Source: Actinomycetota bacterium
GTDB lineage: Bacteria; Actinomycetota; CADDZG01; JAHWKV01
Assembly: GCA_019347715.1 (NCBI GenBank)
Contig: JAHWKU010000002.1
Location: 1 to 64,000 of the forward strand
Length of the DNA stretch: 64,000 bases
Reading direction: 5' to 3'
A program made the position numbers and the translations under genes. The notes beneath the pieces were generated by a model. It saw only the letters and a program-made list of their open reading frames with translations. It was not told the DNA's origin and made no database searches. Below, in pieces: positions 1-8,588 of the stretch. Numbering within the stretch: position 1 is the first letter of the stretch; every line of letters starts with the position of its first letter.

Positions 1-325
1 CGGTCGAGGTGTGCACCGTCTCGCCTGTGAGAACGTTTTCGCTCTCTACCCTGACCCCAACTTCCATCGAGGTCCTTCCCACCCCGTTCACCGAGGCTCT
101 TAGCGTTACGACGTCCCCCAGATTCACTGGCTCGATGAAGCTCATCTCGTCGATGGCTGCAGTCACAACGGGTCCGCCGGCGTGCTTGATCGCAGCTATC
201 CCCCCGGCCGTGTCGACCAGTTTCATGATCACGCCTCCGTGGACGGCCCCGGCCAAGTTGGCGTCGGTTATGCCCATCGATTGGGAGAGCTGCACCTGAG
301 AGTCCTGAACCTTTTTCGGCTCCAT
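1..325 (-). CDS. Acyl-CoA thioesterase, hotdog fold (3' end cut off by window edge)
   Basis: Reading leftward from ATG 325 gives a protein starting MEPKKVQDSQVQLSQSMG. It continues with the hotdog thioesterase block AGAVHGGVIMKLVDTAGGIA, then VTAAIDEMSFIEPV and GDVVTLRASVNGVGRTSMEV. The Asn-Ala/HGG-type start of the long helix and the following FIEPV-GD strand are typical of the YciA/BACH acyl-CoA thioesterases, which hydrolyse acyl-CoA to free acid and CoA in the cytoplasm. About 108 codons are visible and the C-terminus lies outside the window. It is transcribed away from the next gene. The family is clear; the acyl chain-length preference is not. Confidence 0.85.
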   Translation of the reverse strand, partial: MEPKKVQDSQVQLSQSMGITDANLAGAVHGGVIMKLVDTAGGIAAIKHAGGPVVTAAIDEMSFIEPVNLGDVVTLRASVNGVGRTSMEVGVRVESENVLTGETVHTST

Positions 326-412
326 CGTGGGTCGGAATGAAATAACAGACCTGTAGTTCTTTGCAAAGACGCGAAAAGCTGAAATCGCGCGCCGATAATC
401 GCGGCTCGGGAG

Positions 413-724
413 ATGGAATTGAGGCTGGGAATGTCGGTAGAACCACTGGTACAAGAGGAACATGGATCGTCCCTCTATCGAAAGATGAGAGTAAGTCAGG
501 GTGGGATCATGCTTCTGGTTAGGCTCCATGCCGATCTGAGCGAGCAGCCCGTCTCTTTGATCAGGGACCTGGTCAATCCGTCCGATGAAGACGACCTCAC
601 GGAATCTCTTACCCCGGGATCAAGACTTTCGATTACCTATCACTGGCTGGAACGTCAATTCGGCAGGGACAACGCAAATCGAGCCGTGGCCGAAACAGCA
701 TCCGAACTTCTTCGCTACTGCTGA
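413..724 (+). CDS. Hypothetical protein, 103 aa
   Basis: This is a short open frame between a divergent thioesterase and pepF. It shows no motif I recognise. The translation is mixed charged and hydrophobic, with no signal peptide or membrane segment, and ends in a probable helix (YHWLERQFGRDNANRAVAET). A GATAAT box at 394-399 lies 13 nt before the ATG, which fits a short-leader promoter, but there is no clear Shine-Dalgarno. A second ATG at 431 could be the true start. It may be a small lineage-specific gene; its reality rests only on the open frame and the upstream box. Confidence 0.45.
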   Translation: MELRLGMSVEPLVQEEHGSSLYRKMRVSQGGIMLLVRLHADLSEQPVSLIRDLVNPSDEDDLTESLTPGSRLSITYHWLERQFGRDNANRAVAETASELLRYC

Positions 725-780
725 TCTCGTCCTCTTCGCGTTAGATAGACTTCGGTGTTCACTACGAAGAGGAGGCCGGT

Positions 781-2583
781 TTGACCGCGACCGCACAGAA
801 GACAGGCGCAGAAGAGGTTCTGTTCGATCTAACGGATCTGTATTCCGGACCAGACGATCCAAAGATCGAATCCGATCTTAGCGAATCCCTCAAGGCGGCT
901 GAGGCGTTCCGAGACCGATATCACGGCAAGTTCGGAAAATTGGAAGCTAAGGAGCTGGCAGAGGCGGTCGCCGAGCTCGAGCGGATTTACTCCATTGTTT
1001 CCAGGGCGGGGATCTTTGCTTATCTCCGTTTTGCGACCGACACAGCCGATCCTGCCAGAGGTGCCCTTGTCCAGAGCATCCGTGAAAAGTCGGCAAAGCT
1101 GCAGACGGACCTGCTCTTCGCCGAGCTCGAGTGGCTCGCAGTCGAAGACGACAGGGCCGAAGAACTACTTTCGGATCCCGCACTGAAGCATTACCGGCAT
1201 TGGCTCGGCGCGCAGCGCAGGTTCCGCCCCTACGTTCTCACCGAACCTGAGGAGAAGATCCTCACCGAAAAGAGCGTCACCGGCGCAGGAGCCTGGACCA
1301 GGCTCTTTACGGAGCTGACGGCCGCCATGCGAGTCACAATCGACGGAGAGGAGCTCCCTCTCGAACAAGCAACGTCTCGCCTGCAGCGGCCCGACCGCGA
1401 TGAGAGAAAGCAGGCGGCGGAGGCCATTACTCGGGCTCTCGAAGAGGGATTGAGAACGAGAGCATTCATCTTCAATACCCTGTTGCTCGATAAGGCAACG
1501 ACAGATCGTTTGCGCGGCTATCCGAGCTGGATCTCCGAAAGGAACCTCTCCAATGAAGCCGCGGACGAATCGGTCGAAGCTCTGGTCGAAGCGGTGTCAT
1601 CAAGATTCGACATTCCCCAGCGCTACTACACCTTGAAGGCCAAGCTCCTTGGCCTTGATCGGATAGCCGATTACGACCGGATGGCCCCTCTCCACTCGGA
1701 CACGGTTTTCATTGAGTGGGACGAAGCTCAACGAACGGTTCAGGAGGCTTACGATTCGTTCTCACCTGTGACCGGAGACATCATCCGCAGGTTTTTCGAC
1801 GACAAGTGGATCGATGCTGCAGCTCTCCCCAATAAGGCCCCAGGCGCGTTTTGCATGACCACGGTCCCCGGCGTTCATCCGTATGTTCTGATGTCATACA
1901 CGGGGGACAAGGTTTCCGTTCTGACGCTTGCCCATGAGCTTGGGCACGGCCTTCACGGCGCACTTGCCCAGGACCTGGGGCTTCTCAACGCTTCGACGCC
2001 GCTAACCCTGGCAGAGACAGCTTCGGTCTTCGGAGAGACGATCACGTTCGGCAAACTTCTAGAGAAGGAAAGCGACCCAAAGAAGCGACTGGATCTGATC
2101 GCACATCGACTCGAAGATGCGATCGGCACCGTATTCCGCCAGATCGCTATGAATCGATTCGAAGACGCCGTTCACAACCGGCGCAGAAATGAAGGCGAGT
2201 TGTCGGTTGAATCAATTTCTGACGTGTGGATCGAAACCCAGAAGAAAATGCTCGGGGAAAGCGTGGAGATCACCGACAACTACAAGATTTGGTGGAGTCA
2301 TATCCCTCACTTCATCGGATCTCCCGGATACGTATATGCGTACGCGTTCGGTTTCTTGTTCTCTCTTGCGATATATCGAAGGTACGAGCAAGAGGGATCT
2401 TCGATGGTGGAGCCGTACCTCGAGCTGCTGCGTGCTGGAGGTTCGGACTCTCCGGAGAACTTGGCAGACATCGTCGGTCTCGACCTTGCGGATCCATCCT
2501 TTTGGGCGGGAGGGCTCGAAACGATCGACTCGATTCTTGGAGAAGCCGAAGAACTGGCGAGGGAGATTTCGAACGAGGAATAG
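781..2583 (+). CDS. pepF: Oligoendopeptidase F (M3 family zinc peptidase)
   Basis: This is a 600-residue M3B-type zinc metallopeptidase that cleaves short oligopeptides in the cytoplasm. The zinc-binding motif HELGHGLHG starts at H385 (H385, E386, H389), and the third ligand is probably E412 in LTLAETAS. The N-terminal half is the helical lid typical of the family, and the length matches the usual 560-620 residues. The start is TTG 781, set by a strong AGGAGG at 770-775 with 5-nt spacing. The next gene, also a putative zinc peptidase, begins 24 nt after the stop, so the two are probably co-transcribed. Confidence 0.93.
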   Translation: MTATAQKTGAEEVLFDLTDLYSGPDDPKIESDLSESLKAAEAFRDRYHGKFGKLEAKELAEAVAELERIYSIVSRAGIFAYLRFATDTADPARGALVQSIREKSAKLQTDLLFAELEWLAVEDDRAEELLSDPALKHYRHWLGAQRRFRPYVLTEPEEKILTEKSVTGAGAWTRLFTELTAAMRVTIDGEELPLEQATSRLQRPDRDERKQAAEAITRALEEGLRTRAFIFNTLLLDKATTDRLRGYPSWISERNLSNEAADESVEALVEAVSSRFDIPQRYYTLKAKLLGLDRIADYDRMAPLHSDTVFIEWDEAQRTVQEAYDSFSPVTGDIIRRFFDDKWIDAAALPNKAPGAFCMTTVPGVHPYVLMSYTGDKVSVLTLAHELGHGLHGALAQDLGLLNASTPLTLAETASVFGETITFGKLLEKESDPKKRLDLIAHRLEDAIGTVFRQIAMNRFEDAVHNRRRNEGELSVESISDVWIETQKKMLGESVEITDNYKIWWSHIPHFIGSPGYVYAYAFGFLFSLAIYRRYEQEGSSMVEPYLELLRAGGSDSPENLADIVGLDLADPSFWAGGLETIDSILGEAEELAREISNEE

Positions 2584-2607
2584 CCCGGCCCCCGGCCTCG
2601 TGCCGGC

Positions 2608-3948
2608 ATGACTCTTGCGAGCCGCGTGCAGTCCTGGGCGGTGTTTGTCGTTTCCATTGCCGTTATCACGATCGGCTTCGGCCTCATCGTGGAAAAAAAT
2701 AATCCGCGGACCATCAGGTGCGAGGTCATTTTCGACGGGCTCGTCGAACAGGCAAGCGAGCGGATGGGGGATCGCCTTCCGAACAATCTCGAGGAAGAAG
2801 TCGAGCTAATCGCAGAAACGGTTGCCGCGATCAGAGGTCTGGACTTCACCGAGGTCCCGAAGCCCACCTTTCTATCCCCGGCAGAGTTATCGCAGCGCGT
2901 CCACAGTCAAGTCACGGAGGAGTATCCCGACGAGCAGGCGGTCCTTGACGGAAGACTCCTGGCCGCCCTGGGGGCCGCACCCCGCGACATCGACATGAAG
3001 CAATTGATCGGGTCTGCTTACTCGGGCGCGGTGGGGGGTTACTACGATGACCGCACCGGAGAGATTGTGGTCGGTTCGAGAAATCCCGGAGAGGTCCTAA
3101 GCCCCGAGGACCGAGTGACCCTCGCCCACGAGCTCACCCACGCTCTCACCGATCAAACGCTTGGGCTTCCCGATCACGGACCAGACCCAAAGCCCGAAGA
3201 GGACGACAAACACTTTGCCGGGCAGGCTCTGATCGAGGGTGATGCGACTCTGGTTGGTTACGTTTACGGCCTCGCGGCGCTGGGGGACGAGGACCCAACA
3301 GCCCTCCTCGGGGGAGGCGAGGCTTCTGAAGAGACCCTTGTGTCTATTCCGCATTATCTCGAGAGGTCCATCGTCTTTCCGTATGTCGAAGGCGCGGAGT
3401 TCATCTGCCATCTATACGCGAAGGGGGGCTGGGATGCCGTTAACCGCGCATACTCCGATCTTCCGAAGTCCACTGCAGCCATCCTCTTCCCGGCAACCCA
3501 TTCGCCAGTGACCGCGCCTGCAAAGGTAAGCACTCCCGGCAGTCTCGCAGAGCCATGGCAGTTCAAAGAGACGAGAGTGTTCGGTGCAGTAGACGTTCTG
3601 TGGCTGTTCGAGGCGCCAGGCGGAGACACCTCCAAGGAGGTTGGGAATCCTTTTGAGCATGCACGAGATTGGGCGGGAGGAACCTTTTCGACTTGGACCA
3701 GGGAAGACAAAGTCGCTCTAGGAGTCTCCCTCGAGGAGAAACCGAACGGAAACGAGATGTGTGACGGAATGTCGACGTGGTACGAGCGTTCGTTCGACGA
3801 CGATGCCCCGGCCGAAAGGCTCGAAGGAGAGAATCTCGCCGTCTCCGGCCCCGTTCAGTCTGCAGTGCTTCGCTGCCGGGGAGGCTCCATCCTCATGGGG
3901 ATCGGGCCAGACCTAGAAACAGCTCGAGCTCTCGCTGCAGGGGGCTGA
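2608..3948 (+). CDS. Membrane-anchored putative zinc metallopeptidase, 446 aa
   Basis: The N-terminus has a single hydrophobic segment (about residues 10-28, WAVFVVSIAVITIGFGLIV), suggesting an anchored or exported protein. HELTHALTDQ at residues 174-183 is a zincin HExxH motif and is followed by LIEGDATLVGYVYG, where E or D could supply the third zinc ligand. Similar actinobacterial proteins carry HELTHALQDQ and are annotated only as hypothetical or DUF. Substrate and cleavage activity are unknown. It follows pepF on the same strand. The C-terminal 150 residues have no recognised domain. Confidence 0.75.
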   Translation: MTLASRVQSWAVFVVSIAVITIGFGLIVEKNNPRTIRCEVIFDGLVEQASERMGDRLPNNLEEEVELIAETVAAIRGLDFTEVPKPTFLSPAELSQRVHSQVTEEYPDEQAVLDGRLLAALGAAPRDIDMKQLIGSAYSGAVGGYYDDRTGEIVVGSRNPGEVLSPEDRVTLAHELTHALTDQTLGLPDHGPDPKPEEDDKHFAGQALIEGDATLVGYVYGLAALGDEDPTALLGGGEASEETLVSIPHYLERSIVFPYVEGAEFICHLYAKGGWDAVNRAYSDLPKSTAAILFPATHSPVTAPAKVSTPGSLAEPWQFKETRVFGAVDVLWLFEAPGGDTSKEVGNPFEHARDWAGGTFSTWTREDKVALGVSLEEKPNGNEMCDGMSTWYERSFDDDAPAERLEGENLAVSGPVQSAVLRCRGGSILMGIGPDLETARALAAGG

Positions 3949-4009
3949 GACACCGAAAACGACCTGGCAGTAGGATTCTTGGCAACACTTAAAGAAAAGG
4001 AGAAGCCTG

Positions 4010-5494
4010 ATGACTCAAGCCGTCCAGCTGATGCCAGAGGTCGAGAAGTTCCTCCAGGAGCCGCGAAAGCTGCTGATCGGCCCTGAGTGGGTGGAGGCCT
4101 CTTCGGGGAAGACCTTCGCCACTATCGATCCCGCGCGCGGTGACGAACTGACTGCCGTTGCCGAGGCCGGGGCGGAGGATGTGGACGCGGCCGTGACATT
4201 CGCCCGCAAGGTAGTTGAGAGCCGCAAATGGTCCGGTATGCGCCCGGCAGACCGGGGCCAGATCCTGTGGAAGATTGCAGACCTGATCGAAGGCCAGAAG
4301 TTCGAACTGGCCCAGCTGGAAGTGTTGGACCAGGGTAAGCCGATGTTCATGGCGCTGGCCGAGATGGACATAGCCATCTCGACCTTTCGTTACTACGCAG
4401 GCTGGGTCGACAAGCACTATGGGGAAACGATTCCAAGCGACGGGAACATGCTTCTCTATTCGCTCAGGGAACCGATGGGGGTTTGTGCAGGGATCATCCC
4501 GTGGAACTATCCGCTCATCATGGCCTCCTGGAAGGTTGCGCCTGCCCTTGCATTTGGAAACGCAATGATCCTGAAGCCAGCAGAGCAGACTCCTCTCACC
4601 GCCCTGAAGCTAGGAGAGATAGCGCTAGAGGCCGGTGCCCCCCCAGGGCTACTTCAGATCCTCACGGGCGCGGGTGAGACGGGGGCCGCGCTGGTCGAAC
4701 ACCCCGGCATCGACAAGATCGCGTTCACGGGATCGACCGAAGTGGGCCGCGAGATCATGCGAAATGCAGCCGAAAGCTTGAAGCGAGTGACCCTCGAGCT
4801 TGGAGGCAAATCCCCCAACATTGTTTTTTCCGACGCCGACCTGGGAACTGCTGCGAACATGTCGATGTACGGCGTCTTCCTAAACTCGGGACAGACCTGC
4901 ACCGCCGCCACCAGGCTGCTCGTCGAGGAGAAGATCCACGACGATTTCGTTGGATCTCTCGTCGAAGCTAGCGCCAAGATGAAGCTGGGACACGGCCTCG
5001 ATTCCGAAACGAGGATGGGACCCGTTGTGTCGGCCGAGCAGCTCGATCGAGTGATGGGATATGTGGAGACCGGAAAGAAAGAAGGAGCAAAAGTGATCTC
5101 CGGGGGAGAGCGCGGCAACGGAGATCTCTCCGATGGATTCTTTGTGAAGCCGACGGTCTTTACGGAAGTTACTCCCAAGATGAGGATCTTCCAGGAGGAG
5201 ATCTTCGGGCCGGTCCTCGCGGTAACTGCCGTCAAGGATGTCGAGGACGCCATCAACGTCGGAAATGATACGCAGTATGGGCTGGCTGCGGCTGTGTGGA
5301 CGAGCGATGTAAAGAAGGCCCATCGCGTAGCCGCAGGCTTGAAGGCGGGGACCGTTTGGGTCAATACCTACGGCATTTACGATCCTACGGTCAGCTTCGG
5401 AGGCTTCAAGCAGTCCGGATTCGGCCGCGAACTGGGTCGCCATGCAGTGGAGGCATACACACAGACCAAATCGGTCTGGGTGAACCTGGCCTGA
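4010..5494 (+). CDS. NAD(P)-dependent aldehyde dehydrogenase
   Basis: This 494-residue protein is a full-length ALDH-superfamily enzyme that oxidises an aldehyde to a carboxylic acid with NAD(P)+. The catalytic Cys is C297 in NSGQTCTAATR, the general base is E263 in LELGGKSPN, and the Rossmann loop FTGSTEVGR is intact. The overall pattern, including the C-terminal GGFKQSGFGRELG, resembles the betaine-aldehyde/phenylacetaldehyde dehydrogenase group. An AAAGGAG at about 3993-4000 precedes the ATG. Substrate cannot be decided from sequence. The next gene overlaps its stop codon. Confidence 0.93.
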   Translation: MTQAVQLMPEVEKFLQEPRKLLIGPEWVEASSGKTFATIDPARGDELTAVAEAGAEDVDAAVTFARKVVESRKWSGMRPADRGQILWKIADLIEGQKFELAQLEVLDQGKPMFMALAEMDIAISTFRYYAGWVDKHYGETIPSDGNMLLYSLREPMGVCAGIIPWNYPLIMASWKVAPALAFGNAMILKPAEQTPLTALKLGEIALEAGAPPGLLQILTGAGETGAALVEHPGIDKIAFTGSTEVGREIMRNAAESLKRVTLELGGKSPNIVFSDADLGTAANMSMYGVFLNSGQTCTAATRLLVEEKIHDDFVGSLVEASAKMKLGHGLDSETRMGPVVSAEQLDRVMGYVETGKKEGAKVISGGERGNGDLSDGFFVKPTVFTEVTPKMRIFQEEIFGPVLAVTAVKDVEDAINVGNDTQYGLAAAVWTSDVKKAHRVAAGLKAGTVWVNTYGIYDPTVSFGGFKQSGFGRELGRHAVEAYTQTKSVWVNLA

Positions 5495-6219
5495 CGGAAT
5501 CCCCAGAGCACCGAGGCCGGCTCCCGCGAAGAGCCGCCCTTGCGTTTCTGCTGCTGCTCGTCAGCCTGGCAGGCTGCAGCGGGGAGCAGCAAAAAAGCTC
5601 CGCTTACGGTCCGGTCACTTATGTTGCGATGGGCGCGTCCGATACCGTCGGAGTGGGAGCGGATGATCCCGAGACCGAAGCTTGGGTCGTCCGTCTGTTC
5701 GAACGCCTTCCAGAAGGAAGCGAGTTCGTGCGACTCGGTGTATCGGGCAGCACGGCGGCGCAGGCTATCGAAGAACAGCTCCCCCGTGCGGTGAAGGCGA
5801 AAGGAGATCTCGCCACCGTGTGGCTTGCAGTAAACGACTTCAACGCATTCCTCGACCTCGCGCAGTACGAAGAGGACCTCGAGGAAATATTGAAGGCGTT
5901 GTCGGGTTCATCCACGCGGGTCTTCGTCGGTAACCTGCCGGATCTCACCGGTGTGCCGATCTATTCCCAGATCCCCCGGGCGATACTCGCCGGCAAAGTG
6001 GATCAGTGGAACTCGGCCATCCGGGCGGTGGCGGAGCGCAACGGAGCGGTTTTGGTCGACCTGTTCCCTGCTTCGATGCGACTCCATCAGCAAGGAGGGT
6101 CCCTGATCGCCGCGGATGGGTTTCATCCTTCCACCCAGGGCTATCGGGTCGTGGCAGACGTCTTCTGGACGGCAATTCGAACGGACGAACAGATAGGCCC
6201 CCGTGTGTCGCAAGGATAG
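5491..6219 (+). CDS. SGNH/GDSL-type hydrolase lipoprotein
   Basis: The protein has a signal peptide ending in the lipobox LVSLAGC, then YVAMGASDTVGVGADDP (the GDSL-like block with a Ser nucleophile), VWLAVNDFNAF (the G/N-xND block) and DGFHPSTQGYRVVA (the catalytic Asp-His block). These are the blocks of SGNH esterases and lipases, here tethered to the outer face of the membrane. No ATG, GTG or TTG lies in frame between 5358 and the lipobox. I place the start at CTG 5491, which overlaps the aldehyde dehydrogenase stop as CTGA and gives about 30 residues before the lipid-bearing Cys. A start inside the dehydrogenase gene is the alternative. Confidence 0.8.
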   Translation: MTESPEHRGRLPRRAALAFLLLLVSLAGCSGEQQKSSAYGPVTYVAMGASDTVGVGADDPETEAWVVRLFERLPEGSEFVRLGVSGSTAAQAIEEQLPRAVKAKGDLATVWLAVNDFNAFLDLAQYEEDLEEILKALSGSSTRVFVGNLPDLTGVPIYSQIPRAILAGKVDQWNSAIRAVAERNGAVLVDLFPASMRLHQQGGSLIAADGFHPSTQGYRVVADVFWTAIRTDEQIGPRVSQG

Positions 6220-6265
6220 CGGCAATAGGAGAGGATGCACTCTCCCCGCTATTGGAGGAGGCGAT

Positions 6266-7876
6266 GTGAAAGGACTGATGCAGGATTTCCCCCTAACCAT
6301 CCAGCACATAATGTGGAGGGCGGAAAAGCTGTTCAGAGAAAAGGAAATCGTCTCCAAGCTGCCTTCAGGATTGCACCGCTATACCTACGCCGAATTCGCC
6401 GAGCGCGCCAGGAGATTGGCGGCGGCCCTGATCGATTCGGGTGTGAAGCCCGGCGATCGAGTGGCAACGTTTGCTTGGAACCACTATCGGCATCACGAGC
6501 TGTACTTTGCGGTTCCATGTATCGGTGCAGTGCTTCATACGCTCAACATTCGCCTATTTCCCGAACAGCTGATCTATATCGCAAACCATGCTGAAGATCG
6601 TTTCGTGTTCTTCGATGATTCGCTGGTTTCGGTGCTCGATCCGATCTCCGCTGAATTCACCACAGTCGAGCGGTTCATCAAGATGGGGGAGGGAGACTCG
6701 AAGACCGAGTCTGTCGACTACGAGGAGTTCATCCGCTCATACGATCCGATCGACCAGTGGCCCGCAGTTGACGAAAATGCCGCTGCCGGGATGTGTTACA
6801 CGTCTGGCACGACGGGCAATCCCAAGGGCGTGGTCTATTCCCACCGGTCTACCGTTCTTCATTCCTTCGGAGTCAACACCGGCAATGCCAACGGACTCAA
6901 AGAAGACGACGTTACCCTCGCGATAGTGCCGATGTTTCACGCAATGGCGTGGGGACAGCCTTATTCGGCGACGATGGCTGGATGCACCCAGGTCTACCCA
7001 GGACCTTTCCTGGATCCGGCATCCCTTCTCGATCTCATGCAGAGCCAGCGGGTCACAGTATCCGCAGGAGTTCCCACAATATGGATCGGAGTTCTCGATG
7101 AGCTGAGTAAGAATGGATATGACCTGTCATCAGTCCGGCTGTTGACCGCCGGCGGCGCGGCGGTTCCACGTTCGATGATCGAGAGCTTCGACTCCAACGG
7201 TCTCTCGCTCGTGCAGGGCTGGGGAATGACCGAGACTTCGCCGGTGTGCGCCCTCGGTCATTTGAAGTCGTCATTGCAGGCCGAGGACGATGAAACGAAG
7301 TTTCGCGTTAAAGCCAAGACTGGTTTTCTGATCCCCGGCGTCGAGCTGCGCATAGTCGATGACAAAGGCAAAGAACTACCGTGGGATGGAAAGTCATTTG
7401 GGGAAATACAAGTTAGGGGCCCTTGGATCGCATCGGACTACTACAACGACCCCCGCAGCGCAGATTCGTTCATGGATGGATGGCTGCGCACGGGGGACGT
7501 CGCGACTGTGGATGAACTTGGTTACCTCCAGATCGTCGATCGAACCAAGGACCTCGTGAAAAGCGGAGGTGAGTGGATCTCGTCGGTGGAGCTGGAGAAG
7601 GAGATCATGGGACACCCGGCCGTGCTGGAAGCCGCGGTTATCGGAATTCCCCACGCGAAGTGGACGGAGCGGCCTCTCGCATGCGTGGTGTTGAGGGAAA
7701 AAATGGAAGCAAGTTCGGACGAAATCATCGCCTTTCTCGAAGACAAGGTCGCAAAATGGTGGCTGCCGGACGATGTGGTCTTCATTGCCGAAGTCCCAAA
7801 GACCTCAGTGGGCAAATTCGACAAAAAGGTCCTTCGGGAGAAATTCGACGGACACAAGCTGCCAACGGACGTGTAA
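6266..7876 (+). CDS. Long-chain fatty-acid-type acyl-CoA synthetase (AMP-binding)
   Basis: This is an adenylate-forming enzyme that activates a carboxylic acid with ATP and CoA. The AMP-binding loop CYTSGTTGNPKGVVYSH, the A5 region GWGMTETSPV, the A7 region WLRTGDVATVDELGYLQIVDR and the C-terminal Lys region TSVGKFDKKVLRE are all present. The start GTG 6266 is favoured by GGAGGAG a few bases upstream and gives 536 residues, the usual length for medium/long-chain ligases. The upstream open frame without a ribosome site is ignored. Clustering with an aldehyde dehydrogenase and a lipase-like lipoprotein suggests fatty-acid or alkyl-chain catabolism. Confidence 0.93.
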   Translation: MKGLMQDFPLTIQHIMWRAEKLFREKEIVSKLPSGLHRYTYAEFAERARRLAAALIDSGVKPGDRVATFAWNHYRHHELYFAVPCIGAVLHTLNIRLFPEQLIYIANHAEDRFVFFDDSLVSVLDPISAEFTTVERFIKMGEGDSKTESVDYEEFIRSYDPIDQWPAVDENAAAGMCYTSGTTGNPKGVVYSHRSTVLHSFGVNTGNANGLKEDDVTLAIVPMFHAMAWGQPYSATMAGCTQVYPGPFLDPASLLDLMQSQRVTVSAGVPTIWIGVLDELSKNGYDLSSVRLLTAGGAAVPRSMIESFDSNGLSLVQGWGMTETSPVCALGHLKSSLQAEDDETKFRVKAKTGFLIPGVELRIVDDKGKELPWDGKSFGEIQVRGPWIASDYYNDPRSADSFMDGWLRTGDVATVDELGYLQIVDRTKDLVKSGGEWISSVELEKEIMGHPAVLEAAVIGIPHAKWTERPLACVVLREKMEASSDEIIAFLEDKVAKWWLPDDVVFIAEVPKTSVGKFDKKVLREKFDGHKLPTDV

Positions 7877-7880
7877 AAGG

Positions 7881-7909
7881 TTGACCCATCCGCGTTAGTG
7901 CCATAGGGT
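7881..7909 (+). promoter_or_regulatory. Sigma-70-type promoter of the CAP-domain gene
   Basis: TTGACC at 7881-7886 and TAGGGT at 7904-7909 are separated by exactly 17 nt. The expected transcription start is about 7916, only a few bases before the ATG at 7919, so the message would be nearly leaderless. Confidence 0.65.
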
Positions 7910-7918
7910 CACCCACCA

Positions 7919-8560
7919 ATGGCTGGGCGGCCAAGGGGCAGGCGCCTCTTGCTTGGCATAGGGCTGTGCTGGGCAATCACGATAAGTTTCATCGCTCCCT
8001 CGTTCTCGGCGAGCGGTGGGTCGGCACGCGCCCTTTCTCTCATCAACTCCTCCAGACAGAGCGCCGGTCTTGCTGGTGTGTCTGGGGACTCCAGTCTCAA
8101 CTCCATCGCTCAAAGGCATGCTGAGAGGATGGCCGCGGAGGGCAGGATCTTTCACAGCAGCTTTAGTGGTACATCGGACGCCAACTCTTGGGGCGAGAAC
8201 GTCGGCAGGGGGCCGGACGTTGATTCGGTTCACCGAGCCTTCATGTCGAGTTCCACTCATAGAGGAAACATCCTCAACAAGACCTTCACCCATGTTGGTA
8301 TTGGAGTGGCCGCATATTCAGGAGGCGTCATGGTGGTTCACGACTTCGTAGGCCGGGCCGGGTCCGTGGTACAACAAACCCAATCGAAGCCCAGGGTCCG
8401 TGTTGCCAACAGGACTCCAGCGGCTCCAGCCCCACCTCCTCCGCCGCCCCCTCCTCCTCCCGTTGCCGAGATGGTCGGGGGGCGCGTTGAAGTTGGAGGT
8501 GCCTTCTCTTGTGGGATAAGGGATATCGAAATCCCCCCGGAAGAGGGAGGGTCTCCCTAG
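7919..8560 (+). CDS. Secreted CAP-domain (SCP/PR-1-like) protein
   Basis: A signal peptide (positively charged start, then LLLGIGLCWAITISFIAPSFSA) is followed by a CAP domain: ALSLINSSRQSAGL, LNSIAQRHAERMAAEGRIFHS, NSWGENVGRG and HRGNILNKTFTHVGIGVA. The His and Glu residues of the CAP cavity are visible. After the domain comes a proline-rich stretch (PAPPPPPPPPPPVAE region) and a short tail. Bacterial CAP proteins are extracellular and poorly understood, with suggested lipid or sporulation roles. It is monocistronic, with a promoter in front and a bidirectional hairpin behind. Confidence 0.88.
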   Translation: MAGRPRGRRLLLGIGLCWAITISFIAPSFSASGGSARALSLINSSRQSAGLAGVSGDSSLNSIAQRHAERMAAEGRIFHSSFSGTSDANSWGENVGRGPDVDSVHRAFMSSSTHRGNILNKTFTHVGIGVAAYSGGVMVVHDFVGRAGSVVQQTQSKPRVRVANRTPAAPAPPPPPPPPPPVAEMVGGRVEVGGAFSCGIRDIEIPPEEGGSP

Positions 8561-8588
8561 CTGAAGCTATGCGCTAGAGGGCTTCAGC
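8560..8588. terminator. Hairpin between convergent genes, probable bidirectional terminator
   Basis: GCTGAAG (8560-8566) pairs perfectly with CTTCAGC (8582-8588) around a 15-nt loop, and GTTTTGG follows on the plus strand. It lies at the junction of the CAP gene and the convergent HD-GYP gene. Confidence 0.5.

Noticed and set aside
8420-8470. Run of CCT/CCG repeats in the CAP gene, considered as a variable repeat
   Set aside because: The codons are mixed and the run encodes an ordinary proline-rich linker; no perfect tandem unit is present.
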